Below are positions 35,441-44,001 of a DNA stretch of 64,000 bases, piece by piece. The notes under the pieces are model-generated. The model worked only from the letters and a program-made list of their open reading frames with translations. It ran no database searches and was not told the origin of the DNA. A program made the position numbers and the translations under genes. Source of the stretch: Panacibacter ginsenosidivorans (GTDB lineage: Bacteria; Bacteroidota; Bacteroidia; Chitinophagales; Chitinophagaceae); the NCBI RefSeq assembly GCF_007971225.1, contig NZ_CP042435.1, positions 186,001 through 250,000 of the forward strand. Direction: 5' to 3'. Position 1 is the first letter of the stretch. Each line of letters opens with the position of its first letter.

Positions 35441-35860
35441 TTACAACACCTGGTTAAACTCCAGCCGCTCATTATCGGGGCCGAGAATATTGAAATACCT
35501 GCAACCTTTATCCCAAAACTTTAAATATACCGGAGCTTCTTCTATAATATGGTAACCTGATGTTTTAAGAATGAAAAATGTCTCATCAATATTTTTTACA
35601 TCAAACGCTATATGATCTACGTGCCCATCTTTCCTGTTTGCAATTGCGGATAACTCTTTCTCTGGCATCTGGTATAATTCTATAATGATCGCACCCTGTT
35701 GCATCATAATACAGCTGCCGGTTTCATTTTCATGCACAAAGTTTGCCTGCATTACATTTTTAAATCCGAGGTTGTTGTAAAATAATTCCGAATTTTTGAT
35801 ATTGGTTACAGGAATTCCAACATGCTGAATTTGTGTAAGGAATAATGTTACCGGCTGCAT
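35441..35860 (-). CDS. VOC-family protein (glyoxalase-like)
   Basis: 139 residues with two beta-alpha-beta-beta-beta units: IQHVGIPVTNIKNSELFYNNLGF and, in the second half, DHIAFDVKNIDETFFIL. Metal ligands His and Glu are plausible at H13, E60, H85 and E132 (NERLEF). VOC proteins include dioxygenases, resistance proteins and glyoxalases, so no substrate is claimed. Confidence 0.88.
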   Translation of the reverse strand: MQPVTLFLTQIQHVGIPVTNIKNSELFYNNLGFKNVMQANFVHENETGSCIMMQQGAIIIELYQMPEKELSAIANRKDGHVDHIAFDVKNIDETFFILKTSGYHIIEEAPVYLKFWDKGCRYFNILGPDNERLEFNQVL

Positions 35861-35903
35861 CGTTTTAAATTGATTTATGTAAAACTACAGAAATGATGCA
35901 ATG

Positions 35904-35931
35904 CAAAAAGCCGTTAATTAATTAACGGCTT
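35904..35931 (-). terminator. Terminator of the PepSY-like gene
   Basis: A perfect 24-base palindrome AAGCCGTTAATT / AATTAACGGCTT; on the minus strand it ends in TTTTT, 27 bases after the stop codon. Confidence 0.8.
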
Positions 35932-35957
35932 GGGAGTATATAAAATAAGAAACGATA

Positions 35958-36428
35958 TTAATCATGCTCGGCCTTAACAACTGTGCCATTCGCGTTAAAA
36001 GTTACTTCCCATTTTATATTGTCACGCATAAAATGTGCTTTCCATGTTTGGTCTGTAGTAAATTTCCATTCATACACATTGTCTGTAGGGTAAGCAGCAC
36101 GGAATGCATTTAATACTGTGGCGGGAACAGCACCATCGAGACATATAACAGAATGGGATGACTGGTGACCTTTGTCATCGAAATGTGCTTCATGACGCTG
36201 ATCATCCATATTGAACTGGCAGGTAAAGCTATCATCGCTATTGTGTTGCCATTCTGTTTCTGTTGCAGTGCTGAAACTGCTGTTAAATGCTGCAACTACG
36301 GCTGCAGGTACGGCTGATGCAGGTACAATACTTACAGTTCCCGTATTGCCAGTAACACCTGAAACATCTTTTTTGCAGGCAACAAGCGAAAGAATGCTTA
36401 TGGCCACTAACAGGATATTATTCTTCAT
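35958..36428 (-). CDS. PepSY-like (DUF2874) lipoprotein
   Basis: 156 residues. The signal peptide KNNILLVAISILSLVAC is followed by KKDVSG, a lipobox with Cys18. Two PepSY-like repeats follow: VPAAVVAAFNSSFSTATETEWQ to HFDDKGH and VPATVLNAFRAAYPTDNVYEWK to VTFNANGTVVKAEHD, the beta-lactamase-inhibitor-like fold PF11396. Such lipoproteins sit in the outer or inner membrane facing the periplasm; function unknown. Confidence 0.85.
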   Translation of the reverse strand: MKNNILLVAISILSLVACKKDVSGVTGNTGTVSIVPASAVPAAVVAAFNSSFSTATETEWQHNSDDSFTCQFNMDDQRHEAHFDDKGHQSSHSVICLDGAVPATVLNAFRAAYPTDNVYEWKFTTDQTWKAHFMRDNIKWEVTFNANGTVVKAEHD

Positions 36429-36532
36429 AACATTACATTTTTAAAATGAATAAACTAATTATACTACTTGGTAGCAGTCATTCATTTATATGTAACCGTA
36501 AGAAGAAAAAATCTGTAAAAATAGTTTTTTGA

Positions 36533-36682
36533 TCAGGCCTTCTTTCTAGAAGCCACTAAAACTACCATGCCGCAAATTGCCGCGATGGCACCGGTATAAG
36601 AATCAACTACCTTTTGATTTATGTTAGAAGATATAAACATGAAAATACCGGCAATAGTAAGAATAATCCCAAGTGCTTTCAT
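36533..36682 (-). CDS. Small two-helix membrane protein (49 aa)
   Basis: ATG 36682 opens 49 codons: KALGIILTIAGIFMFISS, a short polar loop with NINQKVVDS, then YTGAIAAICGMVVLVASRKKA. Two hydrophobic helices and a basic C-terminus make a convincing small inner-membrane protein. It is the only gene-like feature in the 36429-36811 gap. No function is known. Confidence 0.6.
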   Translation of the reverse strand: MKALGIILTIAGIFMFISSNINQKVVDSYTGAIAAICGMVVLVASRKKA

Positions 36683-36811
36683 GGTGTTTTATTTTTACAG
36701 TTAAATTTCCATTTATATAAATATCATGCCATATTAATAAATAGAAAATAAGCAGAATCAAAAGTTAATGGTTTAAACAAAGCTGCTTTATCTTCACATA
36801 AACAGTAAAAC

Positions 36812-37450
36812 ATGAAACATTTATTACTCATTTTTATTAACCTCTTTATTTTCATTAGTATTATGCACGCACAGGATAATACAGTTACCGGAGTTTATAA
36901 CCTGGAAGGTGTTATGGAAACAGCTTCTGGCTTTAAGCTAAATGCTGATTCTACATTTGAATTTTATTTCAGTTACGGAGCGCTTGACCGGTATGGAAAG
37001 GGTAAGTGGGAAATTATCAATAACAAACTTATTTTAAACAGCAGGCCACATCCGGGTAATGACTTTAAATTGCTCAGCAGTGCTCACACGAACAATAACT
37101 TTATTACTATAAGCATCCAGGAAAAAAATTCAATGCTGCTTTCCTATGTTTATGCTTTTGCCGGCACTTTGAAAGAAGGTGAATACCCTGTAAGAGCAGA
37201 CTCGCATGGCATTATAAAACTTCCGGCCTCCAATGCTGATACGCTGCATCTTCTTTTTGAGTTTACACCAGAAAGAATTTCTTCATTCGCTGTTAATACA
37301 AAAACACAAAACAGTTTTAGTTTTGCTTTTGAACCGTGGATAGCAGAAGTATTTTTTAAAGATTTTGGGCTTACTATAAAGGAAGACAGACTTGAAGGTA
37401 AACATCCATTACTTGAAAAAGATGATTGCGTGTACACCAAAGAGCAATAA
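36812..37450 (+). CDS. Exported protein of unknown function
   Basis: 212 residues. A signal peptide (KHLLLIFINLFIFISIMHAQ) is cleaved after AQ. The first half (TGVYNLEGVMETASGFKLNADSTFEFYFSYGALDRYGKGKWEIINNKLIL) reads as a copper/secreted lipocalin-like beta fold with the frequent G-KW-x-N pattern. The second half has further beta strands and no known motif. It lies 76 bases before the hydrolase lipoprotein on the same strand. Role unknown. Confidence 0.65.
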   Translation: MKHLLLIFINLFIFISIMHAQDNTVTGVYNLEGVMETASGFKLNADSTFEFYFSYGALDRYGKGKWEIINNKLILNSRPHPGNDFKLLSSAHTNNNFITISIQEKNSMLLSYVYAFAGTLKEGEYPVRADSHGIIKLPASNADTLHLLFEFTPERISSFAVNTKTQNSFSFAFEPWIAEVFFKDFGLTIKEDRLEGKHPLLEKDDCVYTKEQ

Positions 37451-37526
37451 ACCGTGGCACTAAATATGCTTAATTTATTAAAGCTATATTTTCAATACTA
37501 TACAATTCCGTTTTAACTTTATCCGT

Positions 37527-38414
37527 ATGATAAAAACAATAAATAAAATACTTGCTTTTTCAGTTATTGTTTTTCTTGCTGCCTGTAATAATACTGATGA
37601 AAGTAGCAAACCCATAGAAGTGAAGAACGGCATTACGCCTATTTCTTACAGCAAAACAGGCAAAGGTGATACAGCGCTTGTGTTTGTTCACGGCTGGGGT
37701 ATAAATAAGGAATATTGGAAAAGCCAGGTAGATGCTTTTAGTAACAGGTACACAGTTGTTACGATCGATCTCAGCGGGCATGGTGCCAGCGGCAAACTGC
37801 GCAGCAGTTATAAAATAGAAGATTTCTCTAATGATGTAATGGCAGTGCTTGATAGCCTTAACCTCAATAAAGTTATACTGATAGGCCACTCGATGGGTGG
37901 AGATATTATTCTTAATGTGGCTTATACAATTCCCGAACGCATTGTTGGTTTTATTGGTATTGATAATTTTAAAGATGTAGGCGTACCGCTAACCCCACAG
38001 CAACATAGCCAGATGGATGAATTTATGCATGCACTAAGCACTAACTATAAAGAAACAGTACGAGCATATTGCAAAACGGCATTGTTCCCGCCAAATTATG
38101 CAGACACTGTTTCTGTAAATCGTGTGCTTAATGATGTTGCCAATACAGATTCGACAGTAGCTATAAAAGCATTGAATGGCTTTTTTGATTTTGCACCGAA
38201 AGAAACAGCACTGTTAAAAGAATTGCATAAGCCGGTACATTTAATTGTAAGTGATTTTACGCCTATGCTGCAAGATTCAATTGCCAAATACAGCAGTGCG
38301 GGTATTGGCATAAAAACCATTCACGGCACCGGGCATTATCCTATGATTGAAAAGCCCGAAGATTTCAATAAACTATTGAGCGAAACACTTGATGAAATTG
38401 CAAAGGGCAAATAA
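37527..38414 (+). CDS. Alpha/beta hydrolase lipoprotein
   Basis: 295 residues. Lipobox LAAC with Cys20 anchors it in the membrane. The fold shows HGWGINKEYW (oxyanion region), DLSGHGASGK, nucleophile Ser122 in LIGHSMGG, and catalytic His in HGTGHYPMIEKPEDF. The acid is probably Asp in IVSDFTP. It is an esterase/lipase-type enzyme of unknown substrate, facing the periplasm. Confidence 0.88.
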   Translation: MIKTINKILAFSVIVFLAACNNTDESSKPIEVKNGITPISYSKTGKGDTALVFVHGWGINKEYWKSQVDAFSNRYTVVTIDLSGHGASGKLRSSYKIEDFSNDVMAVLDSLNLNKVILIGHSMGGDIILNVAYTIPERIVGFIGIDNFKDVGVPLTPQQHSQMDEFMHALSTNYKETVRAYCKTALFPPNYADTVSVNRVLNDVANTDSTVAIKALNGFFDFAPKETALLKELHKPVHLIVSDFTPMLQDSIAKYSSAGIGIKTIHGTGHYPMIEKPEDFNKLLSETLDEIAKGK

Positions 38415-38442
38415 TATTTTTATAGCAGGCAATGGTTTCTCA

Positions 38443-38592
38443 TAGCATCGCCTGTTGTGTCACTCACTTGTACGTTCTGAACAGGTGTTAGCTATCAGGT
38501 ATCGGCATTCAGCAGGCGAAGCATATTTAGCTCAAAACTGAGTGCTGAAACCTATTCATCAGTATAAGTGTGCGACGCAACAAAAGCATCAT
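38443..38592. repeat. Paired repeat element (homologous to 26964-27137)
   Basis: GCATCGCCTG flank, forward half-site TTGTGTCACTCACTTGTAC (38455-38473), an 88-base interior beginning GTTCTGAACAGGTGTTAGC, and reverse half-site GTATAAGTGTGCGACGCAA (38562-38580). By eye, the interior is about 85% identical to the element at 26964. Confidence 0.88.
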
Positions 38593-38626
38593 AGTATTAA
38601 TACCGCTAAGTACATAAAAAGAAAAT

Positions 38627-39097
38627 ATGATAGAAAAATTTACAATCAGGGTATATGGTATTTTAACGGATGAAAATAAAAGGGTTTTGCTAAGCGATGA
38701 ATTTATACGTGGCGATTATTTTACCAAATTTCCTGGCGGCGGTATGGAACTTGGCGAAGGCACACGTGATTGTTTGAAAAGAGAGTTTAAAGAGGAAACA
38801 GGATTAGACGTAACTATTGGCGAACATATTTATACTACAGATTATTTTCAGCCATCTGCATTTAATAATAAAGACCAAATTGTTTCTATCTATTATCATG
38901 CGCATGCCAATGATATGGATGCGTTGCAAAACCTTATTATAAAAATAACACCCTTTGAATTTGAGGCAAACCAGATTAATGACCCTAATGGGCAAAGCGA
39001 AGTGCTGCGTTGGATAGACTGGGATATATTTACAGAAGAGGCTGTTTCTTTACCTATTGATAAGATCGTGGTGCGTATGTTGAAAGAAAGATACTAA
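38627..39097 (+). CDS. Nudix hydrolase
   Basis: 156 residues with a complete Nudix box from Gly38 to Leu60, including LKREFKEETGL with the REUXEE residues at 52-57. Nudix proteins hydrolyse nucleoside diphosphates linked to another moiety, such as NDP-sugars or damaged nucleotides; this one cannot be narrowed. It is convergent with the YhhQ-type gene, four bases apart. Confidence 0.9.
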   Translation: MIEKFTIRVYGILTDENKRVLLSDEFIRGDYFTKFPGGGMELGEGTRDCLKREFKEETGLDVTIGEHIYTTDYFQPSAFNNKDQIVSIYYHAHANDMDALQNLIIKITPFEFEANQINDPNGQSEVLRWIDWDIFTEEAVSLPIDKIVVRMLKERY

Positions 39098-39101
39098 TTC
39101 T

Positions 39102-39911
39102 TTAACCTGCAGTTGGAATATTCATAAAATTGTCTGTCTCCTCTCCCATGGCTGCACGTTTCATTTTATGGGCAGTTTCTTTGCCAAGATATTTTTCTAT
39201 GCGTTGCTCGACAAAATAAATTGCCGGGGTAAGAATAATGGCCACAGTGAATTTATAGATATAATTCATGGTACCAACTGCAAAGATCATTGGCCATGTC
39301 CAGTTGCTTCCTAATTTAAATGCAATAGAAAGTACAATAAAGCTATCTATCAATTGTGAAACCAGCGTTGAACCTGTTGCCCGGAGCCAGACCTTCTTCT
39401 CTCCTGTTACTTTTTTGATGCGATGGAAAACAGTTACATCAACTATCTGACTTACAAGAAATGCTACAAGACTTCCAAAAATGATCCACATACCCTGGCC
39501 AAAAATTCCGTTGAATGCATTTTGCATATCGGGTATGCCTTTGCTGGTATTGGTTGATATCCAAAAATCAGCAGCCGGTACATGTATAGCGCCGTAGAAC
39601 ATCAGGAATGCATAAGAGATCAGGATCACAGCCGTATAACTAATTCTGCGCACAGCTTTGGGGCCATAATATTCGTTTACTATATCGGTCATTACAAATT
39701 CAAGTGGCCACAACAATACACCACAGGTAAGATTAAAAGAGAGCCCGGATTGGCCGAACAGCGTAAAACCGGAGGGTTGCATACCGAAGATCTTTTCCAG
39801 CGAAAATATTTTTGTACCAATACATTCTGCAATAAGTGCATTAGCCACAAAAAATGCAGTAAAGCCAAGAAAGAGTTTGGTCGGCTTGTCTTTAAGAATG
39901 TTATGTATCAT
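39102..39911 (-). CDS. Queuosine precursor transporter (YhhQ family)
   Basis: 269 residues, six or so membrane helices. The family pattern is present: LFLGFTAFFVANALIAECIG, GVLLWPLEFVMTDIVNEYYGPKAVRRISY, FLVSQIVDVTVFHRIKK and TGSTLVSQLIDSFIVLSIAF. YhhQ proteins take up preQ0/preQ1 or queuine for the queuosine tRNA modification. The start codon overlaps the stop of the preceding small membrane gene (TAATG), which points to translational coupling. Confidence 0.9.
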   Translation of the reverse strand: MIHNILKDKPTKLFLGFTAFFVANALIAECIGTKIFSLEKIFGMQPSGFTLFGQSGLSFNLTCGVLLWPLEFVMTDIVNEYYGPKAVRRISYTAVILISYAFLMFYGAIHVPAADFWISTNTSKGIPDMQNAFNGIFGQGMWIIFGSLVAFLVSQIVDVTVFHRIKKVTGEKKVWLRATGSTLVSQLIDSFIVLSIAFKLGSNWTWPMIFAVGTMNYIYKFTVAIILTPAIYFVEQRIEKYLGKETAHKMKRAAMGEETDNFMNIPTAG

Positions 39912-40216
39912 TATGTAAGAAAATAATAAGTGAGCTGAAATAAAAGCATTATGAAATTAATCATCCGAAGCCATTTAGGCACGATAGAAATTTTACGGTT
40001 AAAAAGTAATAGTAATTCCCACACATTTACAATAACCCCAAAAAAGAAAGATACAACTATGCCCAGAATGATGATATAATTCTGCGCATTCCGGTTGTCG
40101 ATAAAATTATGGGTGTATACAATAACAAGACAAAGGAGAAATAAAATATTACATATAAAAGTTATTCTTTGCAGAAATAACAGAAGACGCATGGGAATTT
40201 TCGTGTAAAATACCAT
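39911..40216 (-). CDS. Small three-helix membrane protein coupled to YhhQ
   Basis: 101 residues with three hydrophobic stretches (ITFICNILFLLCLVIVY, IIILGIVVSFFFGVIVNV, INFIMLLFQLTYYFL). The stop codon TAA shares an A with the ATG of the YhhQ gene, so the two are cotranslated. No family is recognised. It is divergent from the YfhO gene with only 27 bases between the starts, leaving no room for a preQ1 riboswitch upstream. Confidence 0.75.
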   Translation of the reverse strand: MVFYTKIPMRLLLFLQRITFICNILFLLCLVIVYTHNFIDNRNAQNYIIILGIVVSFFFGVIVNVWELLLLFNRKISIVPKWLRMINFIMLLFQLTYYFLT

Positions 40217-40243
40217 TAATTTGCCGACACATAATAGAAGAGT

Positions 40244-42727
40244 ATGAAAAATATTTCGTGGAAAAATATTTTACCACACGTTATGGCTACAATTATTTTT
40301 ATTGTTGTAGCTGTTATTTATTGCAAGCCTGCTTTAGAAGGAAAAGTAATGCAGCAAAGTGATATGATCCATTGGCAGGGTATGGCGCAATCATCTTTTC
40401 AATATAAAGAGACGCATGGCCATTTTCCATTATGGATAAATAGTATGTTTGGTGGTATGCCTGGCTATCAGGTTGCAATGGACGCTGATAATCCTATTTC
40501 GCTTGGTTACTTACATCATCTTTTTACATTATTTCTTCCTGCTCCTTTTAGCTATTTCTTTTTGCTTTGTATTTCTTTTTATTTTCTTAGCCAGGTACTA
40601 AAGGTTGATTACAGATTGGGAATCCTTGGCGCTATTGGTTATGCATATGCCTCATTTACACCAATTATAGTTTCAGTTGGGCACGTAACACAGGTACTGA
40701 CAATGGGCTATTTGCCATTTTTACTTGGTGCGATTTTTTTAGTCTTTCAAAAAAAATATTGGATCGGTGCTGCGCTTAGCTCCATATTCGCAGCTTTGCT
40801 AATTGCACAAAATCATACACAGGTAATTTATTATTTTTTGATAGTCGCGGTTTTTGCGGGTATTGCTTATTATATACAATGGATAAAGAACAAAGAATAC
40901 AAACACATCCTCATTACTTCAGCAATACTAATAAGTGCCGCAGTTATTGGCGTATTAACTAATCTCGTTTCCCTTGCAACAACTTATGATTATTCAAAAG
41001 CTACACTGCGTGGAGGATCCCAGATCATTGATACAGCTACAAACAAAACAAAAGAATCATCAGGCCTGGATATAAATTATGCTTTTGGCTGGAGTTATGG
41101 ACAGGCAGAATCTTTTTCATTGCTCGTTCCCAATATTTATGGAGGAAGCAGCGAGCGCAGTGAACTGGGCGCAGATTCTCATCTTGCAAAAGAAGCCGTA
41201 AGCAAAGGTATCTCAGAGGATCAGGCTGAACAATTCGCGCAACAGTTTCCAACATATTGGGGTAACCAGCCGTTTACATCCGGCCCGGTTTATTTAGGTG
41301 CTGTAATTTGTTTTCTTTTCATATTTGGATTGATTTATTTGAAAGGCCCGGATAAATGGTGGATCGCGACGGTGTGTTTATTAGCTATAGTAATGGCATG
41401 GGGCAAAAACTTCGAAGGATTTAATACATTCCTGTTTAATTATCTTCCTTTCTATAATAAATTTCGTGTACCAACCATGACGTTGGTAATACCTCAATTC
41501 TTATTCCCCGTTCTTGCTGTTATTGCATTGCAGAAGGTTATTTTTAACGAGAACAATAAAGCTTTTGCAGAGCAAAAGCTAAAGATTGCAGGTTATGTAA
41601 TGCTTGGCCTCTTTGTAATCGTTGGGATGTTGTATATGAGTTTTACATATACAGGAGAAGGAGATGCCCGAATAACAGGTGCACTTAATCAAATGACACA
41701 AGGTAATACAGATGTAGCCAACAGCTTTTATAATGCATTAAAGCAAGACAGGCAATCACTATTTGGAGCAGATATTTTACGTTCTCTCCTTTTTGCAGGT
41801 ATTGCTTTTGGAATTTTATGGTTATTCATAAAATCTAAACTAAAACCAGCTTATGCAATTGTTGCTTTATTGCTTATAAGTTCAATTGATGTAATTGCAG
41901 AAGGAAGAAGATATTTAAACAATGATACTTTTATTGATGCCGGCACTGTAGATGAAAATTATTTTAAGCCATCACAGGCGAGTGAGCAAATTTTAAAAGA
42001 CACTGGATACTACCGCGTGTACAACCTAACACAGCAAGATCCTTTCAGTGATGCACTTACCTCCTATTTTCATAATTCAATTGGGGGATATCACCCGGCT
42101 AAGTTGAGTATTTATGAAGACTTATTAAATTATCAGCTCCGAAAAGCACAACCAAATCTGCATGTGCTTGATATGTTGAATACAAAGTATGTTATTGTAC
42201 CCGGCCAGCAAAACCAACCAGTTGCACAACAAAACCCGGGAGCCTTAGGGCCATGCTGGTTTGCAGGAGTAATTGACTTTGAAAAAGACGCATTGTCTAT
42301 CATGAAAAGAATAAACGATTTCAATCCAAAAGATACGGCTATACTCGATGATACGTTGAAGAAAGCGCTGCCGTTTATGCCAGTTCCGGATTCTACCGCA
42401 GAGATCAAACTTATTAAGAATGATAATGACGTTATAACGTATGAAAGCACGTCTGTAACAAATCAGTTTGCCGTTTTTAGCGAAATATATTACGACCGCG
42501 GGTGGAAGGCTTACATTGATAATAAAGAGTCACCTATTTTTCAAACAGATTACGTACTTCGTGGCTTAGCAATTCCTGCAGGTAATCATGCTATAAGATT
42601 CGAATTTAAACCGGCATCTTATTATAATAGTTTAAAACTTTCTATTGCAGGATCTGCTTTGGGATGGATAATTATTCTTGGTGCCATTGTTCAATTTTTC
42701 AGAAAGAAAAAAATAACAACCGCATAA
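40244..42727 (+). CDS. YfhO-family membrane protein
   Basis: 827 residues, a large polytopic protein with about 12 helices. MQQSDMIHWQGM, LWINSMFGGMPGYQ and YAFASFTPIIVSVGH-like blocks near the N-terminus, and the C-terminal YDRGWKAYIDNKESPIFQTDYVLRGLAIPAGNHAIRFEFKP, are the YfhO family pattern. YfhO proteins are GT-C-like enzymes that transfer sugars from lipid carriers to cell-wall polymers in some bacteria; the role in Bacteroidetes is not established. Monocistronic with its own terminator. Confidence 0.9.
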   Translation: MKNISWKNILPHVMATIIFIVVAVIYCKPALEGKVMQQSDMIHWQGMAQSSFQYKETHGHFPLWINSMFGGMPGYQVAMDADNPISLGYLHHLFTLFLPAPFSYFFLLCISFYFLSQVLKVDYRLGILGAIGYAYASFTPIIVSVGHVTQVLTMGYLPFLLGAIFLVFQKKYWIGAALSSIFAALLIAQNHTQVIYYFLIVAVFAGIAYYIQWIKNKEYKHILITSAILISAAVIGVLTNLVSLATTYDYSKATLRGGSQIIDTATNKTKESSGLDINYAFGWSYGQAESFSLLVPNIYGGSSERSELGADSHLAKEAVSKGISEDQAEQFAQQFPTYWGNQPFTSGPVYLGAVICFLFIFGLIYLKGPDKWWIATVCLLAIVMAWGKNFEGFNTFLFNYLPFYNKFRVPTMTLVIPQFLFPVLAVIALQKVIFNENNKAFAEQKLKIAGYVMLGLFVIVGMLYMSFTYTGEGDARITGALNQMTQGNTDVANSFYNALKQDRQSLFGADILRSLLFAGIAFGILWLFIKSKLKPAYAIVALLLISSIDVIAEGRRYLNNDTFIDAGTVDENYFKPSQASEQILKDTGYYRVYNLTQQDPFSDALTSYFHNSIGGYHPAKLSIYEDLLNYQLRKAQPNLHVLDMLNTKYVIVPGQQNQPVAQQNPGALGPCWFAGVIDFEKDALSIMKRINDFNPKDTAILDDTLKKALPFMPVPDSTAEIKLIKNDNDVITYESTSVTNQFAVFSEIYYDRGWKAYIDNKESPIFQTDYVLRGLAIPAGNHAIRFEFKPASYYNSLKLSIAGSALGWIIILGAIVQFFRKKKITTA

Positions 42728-42746
42728 AAATATTTGAATCAGAAAA

Positions 42747-42780
42747 AATAAAAAGGGCTTTAGATAAGCTCTTTTTTATT
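42747..42780 (+). terminator. Terminator of the YfhO gene
   Basis: AAAAAGGGCTT and AAGCTCTTTTTT pair around a six-base loop, ending in a T-run, 20 bases after the stop. Confidence 0.75.
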
Positions 42781-42841
42781 TTGATATACCAGTAAACCTT
42801 TTTCAGCATAATTATTTACCAGGCTGCACCTATATATTAAA

Positions 42842-42972
42842 CATCGTTGCGTCGCACTCTTGTACAGTTAAATGAACGATGAACATTAATATTGAAGTAA
42901 TTCCATTTTACCTATTAATCTTGTTGCCCATTCTACCGAACGTACAAGTGAGTGACACAACGAAGTTTAATT
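42842..42972. repeat. Paired repeat element
   Basis: Forward half-site TTGCGTCGCACTCTTGTAC (42847-42865), a 76-base interior, reverse half-site GTACAAGTGAGTGACACAA (42942-42960) with flank CGAAGTTTAAT. It fills the 42728-43049 gap together with two terminators. Confidence 0.85.
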
Positions 42973-42994
42973 GATGATCCCCTGCCTGTAATAA

Positions 42995-43030
42995 AAAAAT
43001 GGGGCTACTAAATAGTGCCCCATTTTATAT
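42995..43030 (-). terminator. Terminator of the DNRLRE gene
   Basis: On the minus strand AAAATGGGGCACT and AGTAGCCCCATTTTTTTAT form a long hairpin ending in a T-run, 20 bases after the stop codon. Confidence 0.82.
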
Positions 43031-43049
43031 AGTTTTTGTTTGTTTGTAA

Positions 43050-43820
43050 TTACTGCAACTGTATAACTAATTTGGGCCGAAGTTTAGGATTGGTATTTTC
43101 TGAACTGGCAAAAATCATAGAACGATAAATATTTTCATTTACCAGGCTAATTCTAAATCCATAATTCTTAGATGGATCAGCAGCCATTGCCTTAACCATG
43201 TTAGTAACATCAACTTTTGTATTGTATGCCCATTGGCTGTTAGATGCCGGAATAATTGCCGCATCTGCAGTAGTTACTGCAGGTTGAGTATTCCATGTAA
43301 GTGTAGCTTCGTCCCAGGTGCCACCGGTAACTCTTTCAATTTTGCATGCATTATCGGTGTTGTAGGGAGAACCTGAATACCCCGAATTACCATTAGGATT
43401 TGAGATTGAACTACCTTTTGCGTACAAAAAAAGCTTTGCAGAAATAATCTGAGCATCGGCGGGAATCAATGCAATTTTATCAAACCTCAGATAAGAGCGA
43501 ACGCCCATTTGCAATCCGCCGTTTGTCCATGAATCCATTGAAAGCTCCTGCGCCCAGTCACCTGTACTGTTTGCCCAGCTTGCATCGCCGTTCCAAAAAG
43601 TAACATAAGTATCCTGACCATCTTTTGCATTTGGCTTTAAGATCACTTTTGTAACTCCCAATGCATCTACCGTTTTTAAAAAAACCGCATCTTCATCTTC
43701 AATAGCCGCAGGTTGTTGTACTAGCGGTTTTGTAATCGATTCCTTCTGGCATGAAAGAAAAAACGTTAAAAAAAATAATGTACCTGCAAAGATTTTGCAG
43801 GGCATTTTAATTGATTTCAT
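43050..43820 (-). CDS. DNRLRE-domain lipoprotein
   Basis: 256 residues from ATG 43820; ATGs at 43841 and 43805 are alternatives. The lipobox FLSC with Cys24 follows a hydrophobic signal peptide. The mature part is a DNRLRE beta-sandwich: GQDTYVTFWNGDASWANSTG, RSYLRFDKIALIPADAQIISAKLFLY, TWDEATLTWNTQPAVT and KLVIQLQ. These domains occur in secreted carbohydrate-active or matrix proteins. Here the protein is that domain alone on a lipid anchor, so a structural surface role is plausible. Confidence 0.88.
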   Translation of the reverse strand: MKSIKMPCKIFAGTLFFLTFFLSCQKESITKPLVQQPAAIEDEDAVFLKTVDALGVTKVILKPNAKDGQDTYVTFWNGDASWANSTGDWAQELSMDSWTNGGLQMGVRSYLRFDKIALIPADAQIISAKLFLYAKGSSISNPNGNSGYSGSPYNTDNACKIERVTGGTWDEATLTWNTQPAVTTADAAIIPASNSQWAYNTKVDVTNMVKAMAADPSKNYGFRISLVNENIYRSMIFASSENTNPKLRPKLVIQLQ

Positions 43821-43877
43821 AGATACAATTTTTGAGGTCAAAAGAAAAAGGGTTTAGGGAGAAAATCGTAATAATAG

Positions 43878-43906
43878 CAGTTTTAAAAAATGCATTTTTA
43901 AAACTG
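43878..43906. promoter_or_regulatory. Near-perfect palindrome centred on TGCA
   Basis: CAGTTTTAAAAAA-TGCA-TTTTTAAAACTG, 29 bases with one unmatched A, between the LytTR regulator stop and the DNRLRE gene start. It may be the terminator of the LytTR operon or an operator for the DNRLRE gene. Confidence 0.55.
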
Positions 43907-44001
43907 TTAAAGCGAATATAGAGCCTAGATATTTACTGCAACAAATAAATAAATAACTGTGCGGTTTAAACGAATAACTGTAGCAAAATCGGGAATAACT
44001 G

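Noticed and set aside
39911-40243. preQ1 riboswitch for the queuosine-precursor transporter
   Set aside because: Only 27 bases separate the operon start from the divergent YfhO gene, and no preQ1 aptamer fold is visible.
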